Shown piece by piece: positions 5,197 to 9,124 of a stretch of DNA of 9,124 nucleotides. Below the pieces are notes generated by a model. That model had not been told where the DNA came from. It made no database searches and was given only the letters and a program-made list of their open reading frames with translations. Positions within the stretch are counted from its first letter, which is position 1. Each line of letters starts with the position of its first letter. The DNA lies in NCBI GenBank assembly GCA_046590195.1, contig JBKJTP010000244.1:1-9124 (forward strand). The letters are read 5' to 3'. Source of the stretch: JBKJTP01 sp046590195 (lineage in GTDB: Bacteria; Bacteroidota; Ignavibacteria; Palsa-1295). The translations under genes and the position numbers were made by a program.

Positions 5197-7359
5197 CTAG
5201 TGGAGCAGCCAGCCTTCTTTCGGAATGCGGACGCTTTGGCCGAGTGAATCCGATCGAAGCATGACCGCGAATGGCTGTCTGCCATCGGACAACCCTTCGA
5301 TGTGGATAGCTAATTCCAATGCTGTCTTCCAGGCATACTCCAAGGGTCTCAAGTGAAGCGGCTCGCCATCGGTTCTCAGTTCGAGGATTCCAGGCCTGCA
5401 ATGATAGCGTGTCACTTTGTCTTTCATTTCGATCTCGAGTTGAAGATCAGAAGGTCCACCGCCTCGAGGGACGAGTTTGATGAAGATAGTCGAATCCATG
5501 ATCTCGGCGCGGACCTCTTCAAGTTCGAGTGCTTCCGACTTGTGCATGGAGCCGTGTCGAACGCGAATATCGATCTCATCGACCTCCGCCCATGTCGGAT
5601 TGGCCCGTTCCCCTGTCACTGATGGGCGATATGACGCAACTTCCTGCTTCGGCTTGACCATCTCACGTGCGGCACGGGACATGATCGACTCGTTGAGTGA
5701 TGCGGGTACACGCTTGTCAAGAAACACATAGATCGCTCGGAGGTGCATTCGAAAGAGCTCATCGAACTTGTCCTTCTGGATCGAGAAGTGATCGTCGCCA
5801 TACCACCAGCACCAGTCACTTCCCTCCGCGATCAACAACTCTTCACGTGCAAGTTCGAGCTTCTCTTTGGCAGCAGTCTGCTTCAATCCATCGAGATCTA
5901 CTGCTAGATCCTCAAGATCTCTGATGACGCAGCGCGCTTTGTGCAGTTCATCCCATGCAAGGTTGTCTTCCGTGTGGCCGATCCAGATATTGAAGTTCGC
6001 GTTGATCCAGGATCCCGGTGTTAGCTTCTGAAGCACAGGTAACTTCTCGTGCCCAATACCAGTGATCGCCTCGCTCATCGTGCAAGGCGTGATCTCGGGA
6101 TGAGTACTCAGCGTCTTATACAGCTCCTGCAAAAAATCAAAGCCATTGTTCTCGTAGTATTCCCAGCAATTCTCGCCATCGAGAATTACGGAGACGCATG
6201 CACGGTCGAGTACTTCGTCGCTGTAATGTGTGATCAGATCTTTTCTGATCTGCGTGGTATGCTTTACGAAGTCTTTAACAGCGTCCTTGGCATTCCACGA
6301 TTGATAGACAAATCCGATATTGTCGGACAACGCATGGTCGCGAAAGAACACCGCGATCTCGCCAGCATCTGTCGTGAATTTGAACGGTAGATACTTAGCG
6401 AATGAATGATTGGTCTCCGGCAATTTCGTATTGAGACCCTGCGATTCAGCAAGTGTTCGCGTCAGAACAGCTTCGTCGGTGGCAGTCCACTTTACTCCCT
6501 GATCGATCATGATCTCGAGGACTTCCTGCGAAAGCGAGCCTTCGCTCGGCCAAATTCCATCAGGCATTCCATCGAATCGCTCGCTGAAGTACTGTCGTCC
6601 TCGTTCTAGTTGAAGACGCGCGTCATCCGGTTCGCGAAAGCGCTTTGTTGGAAGGCTTAGGCCAGGCACCGATTGCGCGCCTGCGTTGGTATCGCAGAGC
6701 AACGGCATGATCGGATGATAGAAGGGCGTCGTGCTCAGCTCGATCTGTCCTCGCTTCGCGAGTTCTTTGTGTAAACTCAATACCTGGCCGACGCGCTCAT
6801 TCAATATTGCAATAAGCGTATGCTTCTCCTCCTCTGTGAAGTCTCTATCTTTCGCAATCAGCTTTGCAATAGCCTCTTCTTTCCGAATAAATTCGCCTGT
6901 CCACGCAAGTGAATAATGGACAAGTAGGTCACGATAATCTTGAACATTTAATGTCTTATCTGCAGCTGCTCGATCGTTGTGAACTGCAGCATGAAGCTCT
7001 ATATAGCGCAGGGAGCGGGCGATCATGCGGTCATAATTCGCGTGGAAGCAATTGTCAAGGATGTATCTCTTTTCTGCCGCCGTTAGCTTCTCGCTCTGCT
7101 TTAGCAGGACTGTCAATAGTTCATCCTCAACTTCTCCCGATAGATACTCTTCGATCTGCTTGATCAGCGAAGGCACAAGATTGATCGTGGCCTTCATCGC
7201 TGGCACCGCCTCAAGATGTTGGGCCATCTCTAGGTAGTCCTTGGTCGCGTGCAGCCAGACCCACGGCATGATGAATTTATCGCCAGCACGGTAGTACGGC
7301 TGGTGCTGATGCCAGAGCAGTGCGAGACGGATCGGCTTTGGTGAGGTGGCTTTGCCCAT
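5197..7359 (-). CDS. Glycoside hydrolase family 57 protein (alpha-amylase/4-alpha-glucanotransferase-like)
   Basis: GH57 enzymes hydrolyse or transfer alpha-glucans with retention of configuration. From ATG 7357-7359 the product has 720 residues, similar to the alpha-amylase/alpha-mannosidase-like GH57 group. Conserved regions: LLWHQHQPYY (14-23), TTPFYHPIMPLL (210-221), GIWPSEGSLS (268-277) with nucleophile Glu273, FFRDHALSDNIGF (337-349), and VILDGENCWEYY (390-401) with the proton donor Asp393. Conserved aromatic patches GSWINANFNIWIG and GSDWCWWYGDDH follow. After about residue 580 a beta-rich C-terminal domain extends to the end. No signal peptide is visible, so a cytoplasmic role in storage-glucan or maltodextrin metabolism is likely; the exact substrate cannot be read from sequence. 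The frame extends 25 codons upstream, but that part (Cys/Arg-rich) runs into the terminator region and is unlikely to be coding. It is the first gene after the terminator and leads into the Omp85 gene with a 10-base gap. Confidence 0.93.
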   Translation of the reverse strand: MGKATSPKPIRLALLWHQHQPYYRAGDKFIMPWVWLHATKDYLEMAQHLEAVPAMKATINLVPSLIKQIEEYLSGEVEDELLTVLLKQSEKLTAAEKRYILDNCFHANYDRMIARSLRYIELHAAVHNDRAAADKTLNVQDYRDLLVHYSLAWTGEFIRKEEAIAKLIAKDRDFTEEEKHTLIAILNERVGQVLSLHKELAKRGQIELSTTPFYHPIMPLLCDTNAGAQSVPGLSLPTKRFREPDDARLQLERGRQYFSERFDGMPDGIWPSEGSLSQEVLEIMIDQGVKWTATDEAVLTRTLAESQGLNTKLPETNHSFAKYLPFKFTTDAGEIAVFFRDHALSDNIGFVYQSWNAKDAVKDFVKHTTQIRKDLITHYSDEVLDRACVSVILDGENCWEYYENNGFDFLQELYKTLSTHPEITPCTMSEAITGIGHEKLPVLQKLTPGSWINANFNIWIGHTEDNLAWDELHKARCVIRDLEDLAVDLDGLKQTAAKEKLELAREELLIAEGSDWCWWYGDDHFSIQKDKFDELFRMHLRAIYVFLDKRVPASLNESIMSRAAREMVKPKQEVASYRPSVTGERANPTWAEVDEIDIRVRHGSMHKSEALELEEVRAEIMDSTIFIKLVPRGGGPSDLQLEIEMKDKVTRYHCRPGILELRTDGEPLHLRPLEYAWKTALELAIHIEGLSDGRQPFAVMLRSDSLGQSVRIPKEGWLLH

Positions 7360-7424
7360 TATAGAAATCTGGTGCGATGGAGAGGTCTGACGAATGCGAA
7401 TCCTACAACAAGCGTATAAATACA
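7360..7424 (-). promoter_or_regulatory. Probable promoter/leader region of the GH57-to-PorZ-like gene cluster
   Basis: A new transcription unit should begin here, because the preceding gene is closed by a strong terminator and the next gene starts at 7359. The best match to a Bacteroidota-type promoter is TTTG at 7426-7423 followed 17 bases later by TAGGATTCG at 7405-7397 (compare TAnnTTTG). The match is poor and overlaps the terminator stem. An AT-rich TATTTATA lies at 7422-7415. No Shine-Dalgarno sequence precedes the ATG; the last 20 bases are pyrimidine- and A-rich. The location is inferred from gene layout rather than from clear boxes. Confidence 0.3.
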
Positions 7425-7450
7425 AAAGGCTCAATTTGCATTGAGCCTTT
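7425..7450 (-). terminator. Rho-independent terminator after the EF-G gene
   Basis: A perfect 10-bp stem (AAAGGCTCAA / TTGAGCCTTT) encloses a 6-base loop. On the minus strand it begins 16 bases after the EF-G stop codon and is followed by TGTATTTAT, with the stem itself ending in TTT, so a U-rich tail is present. The symmetry and the AAA/TTT flanks mean it could also stop transcription coming from the other strand, but no plus-strand gene reads into it here. Confidence 0.85.
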
Positions 7451-7466
7451 ATCCTATCTTGCTGGG

Positions 7467-9124
7467 CTACTCCGCCTCAGCATGATACTTTGGCGACTGA
7501 GCGATCACCTTTTCAGCGAAGTCCTTCGGAGCCTCCTCATAGTGGCTGAACTTCTGCGCGTGCGACCCCCGGCCCTGGGTGAGCGACCTGATACGAGTGC
7601 TGTAATGGTGAAGCTCTGCCAAAGGCACGTTGGCCCTGATGACCTCGAACGAGCCGAGGGAATCCATGCCCAGTACCTTGCCTCTCCGCGAAGAGATGTC
7701 ACCGAGAACATCACCCATGTGATCGGTAGGAACTCGGATCTCTACTTCATAGACTGGCTCGAGCAGCACAGGCTTCGCATTCAGGAATGCCTCCTTGAAC
7801 GCCATCTTGCCTGCGGTCTTGAATGCATTCTCGTTAGAGTCAACCGGATGCTCCTTGCCATCATAGAGCGTGACCGCTACATCGACTACCGGATAACCTG
7901 CAAGCGGTCCGTGCGAGAGGAATTCGTGAATTCCCTTATCGACTGCAGGGATGTGCTTATTTGACACAACACCTCCTACGATCGCGTCAACGAACTCATA
8001 GCCTTCTCCTCGCTTCTTTGGTCCGACCTTGATAGCCACTTCACCGAATTGGCCAGCTCCTCCCGATTGCTTTCTGTGACGATAGCGAGTGTCGGCATTA
8101 CTTCTGATCGTTTCGCGGAATGGGATCTTCGGCTCGTTGACCTCAACATCCACCTTGTACTTATCGCGAAGGCGCCGGACGATGACGTCGATGTGTTGCT
8201 CGCCTTGACCGTGGATCAGCGTCTGGTTCAGCTCGCTATCCTGCACAACGACGAATGTTGGATCTTCCTGGTGAAGGGTGTGCAATGCAATAGCGATCTT
8301 CTCCTCGTCGCCTTTATTCTTCGCCCGTACAGCACTCGTGATCACCGGTGCGGGGAATTCGATCGGTCTTAGAACGACAGGGAAAGACTTCGACGACAGC
8401 GTATTGTTCGTGTGAGTATCCCGCAGCTTTACTGCTGCAGCGATATCTCCGTTCGGTACTGAATGTACTTCCTTTCGTTGCTTGCCATTCACAGTGAAGA
8501 GCTGTGCGATACGCTCAGACTTGCCATTAGACTCATTCACCAGGTCGGTACCGGAATGCAATTCACCATGATAGACTCTGAAGAACGATAGCTCACCAAC
8601 ATGCGGCTCGCTGACGGTCTTGAAGACAAAGAGCGTCGTCGCATCCTTTGGTGCGTTGTTAAGACTTACATCTTGCTTTGTCTCAGGGTTAATTCCGTGG
8701 ACGTCGGCGATATGATCTTCAGGCGAAGGAGCATTCGTTACGATGAATTCTACCAATCGCTTCGTACCGATAGCATGCTCGGCATCAGCGCAGACGATCG
8801 GGAATAACTTGCGATGCGCAAGTGACTCGTGGATCCCACCGGCGAAATGGGACTCTTCGAGTTGACCATCTTTAGCGAAGAACTCCTCCATCAACGTATC
8901 ATCGCTCTCGGCAACGATCTCGACCAGCTCTTTGTGAAGCTGATCTGCCTTTGCTGAGATGTCTTGCGGGATCTCTTCCTCAGTGTAGTTGCCCGATCCA
9001 TCAGTAGCAAAGGTCAACAACTTCATCTTCATCACGTCGATGATCTTGTTGAAGCCTGCTCCGGTCGAATATGGGAATTGTACGATCGCTACTTCATGGC
9101 CATAATGCGCTTTGATGTCTTCGA
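7467..9124 (-). CDS. Elongation factor G paralogue (EF-G2-like), 5' part missing
   Basis: The frame enters at the window edge and is open for 551 codons to a TAG at 7467-7469. By comparison with full-length EF-G (about 700 residues), roughly the first 150 are missing, including the P-loop, switch and NKxD motifs. What remains starts in the G' insert (HEVAIVQFPYSTGAGFNKII) and covers domain II (VGELSFFRVYHGELHSG; NGDIAAAVKL), III (ALHTLHQEDPTF; LIHGQGEQHIDVIVRRL), IV (GGAGQFGEV; HGPLAGYPVVDV; the GKEHPVDSNENAF loop with the conserved His) and V (GDVLGDISSRRGKVLGMD; TQGRGSHAQKFSHYEEAP). It should act in ribosomal translocation or a related ribosome function. Wording in domains III-V (EFVDAIVGG, SLTQGRGS, FSHYE) and the absence of str-operon genes downstream suggest the second, EF-G2-type paralogue; this is an inference. 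A GTG at 9033-9035 is internal, not the start. It is monocistronic or the last gene of its unit, given the terminator. Confidence 0.93.
   Translation of the reverse strand, partial: EDIKAHYGHEVAIVQFPYSTGAGFNKIIDVMKMKLLTFATDGSGNYTEEEIPQDISAKADQLHKELVEIVAESDDTLMEEFFAKDGQLEESHFAGGIHESLAHRKLFPIVCADAEHAIGTKRLVEFIVTNAPSPEDHIADVHGINPETKQDVSLNNAPKDATTLFVFKTVSEPHVGELSFFRVYHGELHSGTDLVNESNGKSERIAQLFTVNGKQRKEVHSVPNGDIAAAVKLRDTHTNNTLSSKSFPVVLRPIEFPAPVITSAVRAKNKGDEEKIAIALHTLHQEDPTFVVVQDSELNQTLIHGQGEQHIDVIVRRLRDKYKVDVEVNEPKIPFRETIRSNADTRYRHRKQSGGAGQFGEVAIKVGPKKRGEGYEFVDAIVGGVVSNKHIPAVDKGIHEFLSHGPLAGYPVVDVAVTLYDGKEHPVDSNENAFKTAGKMAFKEAFLNAKPVLLEPVYEVEIRVPTDHMGDVLGDISSRRGKVLGMDSLGSFEVIRANVPLAELHHYSTRIRSLTQGRGSHAQKFSHYEEAPKDFAEKVIAQSPKYHAEAE

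Noticed and set aside
7358..7363. TATAAT match on the minus strand as a -10 box
   Set aside because: It overlaps the GH57 start codon, so transcription would begin inside the gene, and there is no TTGACA-like element at the right distance (ACCTCT instead).
7377..7964. 195-residue open frame on the plus strand opposite the EF-G 3' end
   Set aside because: It is entirely antisense to a well-conserved EF-G domain IV-V sequence and to the terminator, shows no recognisable family pattern, and is best explained as a shadow of the opposite strand's codon use.
1..9124. Search for CRISPR arrays, tRNA or rRNA genes, insertion sequences, prophage, toxin-antitoxin or defence genes
   Set aside because: No regularly spaced repeats, tRNA-like cloverleaf, terminal inverted repeats, transposase or defence motifs were seen, and nearly all sequence is accounted for by conserved genes.

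Overview
The window looks like chromosomal DNA from a member of the Bacteroidota/Chlorobi side of the FCB group (Ignavibacteria- or Kapabacteria-like lineages are possible). Three things point there: a PorZ-like beta-propeller gene (a type IX secretion component of Bacteroidota), a compact three-POTRA Omp85 protein, and translation starts with no convincing Shine-Dalgarno sequence. Base composition is moderate, slightly above 50 percent G+C by eye. This taxonomic call is an inference, since no rRNA or tRNA gene is present. All seven genes lie on the minus strand, so the region is read from high to low coordinates.

Layout in the direction of transcription: (1) 9124-7467, the last four fifths of an elongation factor G paralogue, cut by the window edge and followed by a strong intrinsic terminator at 7425-7450. 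(2) A new transcription unit then starts in the 107-base gap. It contains a GH57 alpha-glucan hydrolase or transferase (7359-5197), a short Omp85/TamA-like outer-membrane protein (5186-3453), ribonuclease HII (3456-2614), a YraN/UPF0102 nuclease-fold protein (2633-2280), an FtsE-like ABC ATPase with altered Q-loop and H-loop residues (2276-1635), 6,7-dimethyl-8-ribityllumazine synthase RibH (1530-1054) and the N-terminal 350 residues of a PorZ-like exported propeller (1050-1), which runs off the window.

The six genes downstream of the GH57 start are separated by +10, -4, -20, +3, about +104 and +3 bases, so they are probably one operon or two overlapping ones, with much translational coupling. 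Functionally they are mixed: glucan metabolism, outer-membrane assembly, removal of RNA from DNA, a probable nuclease, an ABC ATPase, riboflavin synthesis and T9SS surface attachment. The mix suggests a housekeeping superoperon rather than a single pathway. There is no mobile element, CRISPR array, RNA gene or phage signature, and no clear new system. The points most worth checking are the atypical ABC ATPase, the absence of Shine-Dalgarno sites combined with non-ATG starts, and the physical link between a T9SS component and envelope and housekeeping genes.
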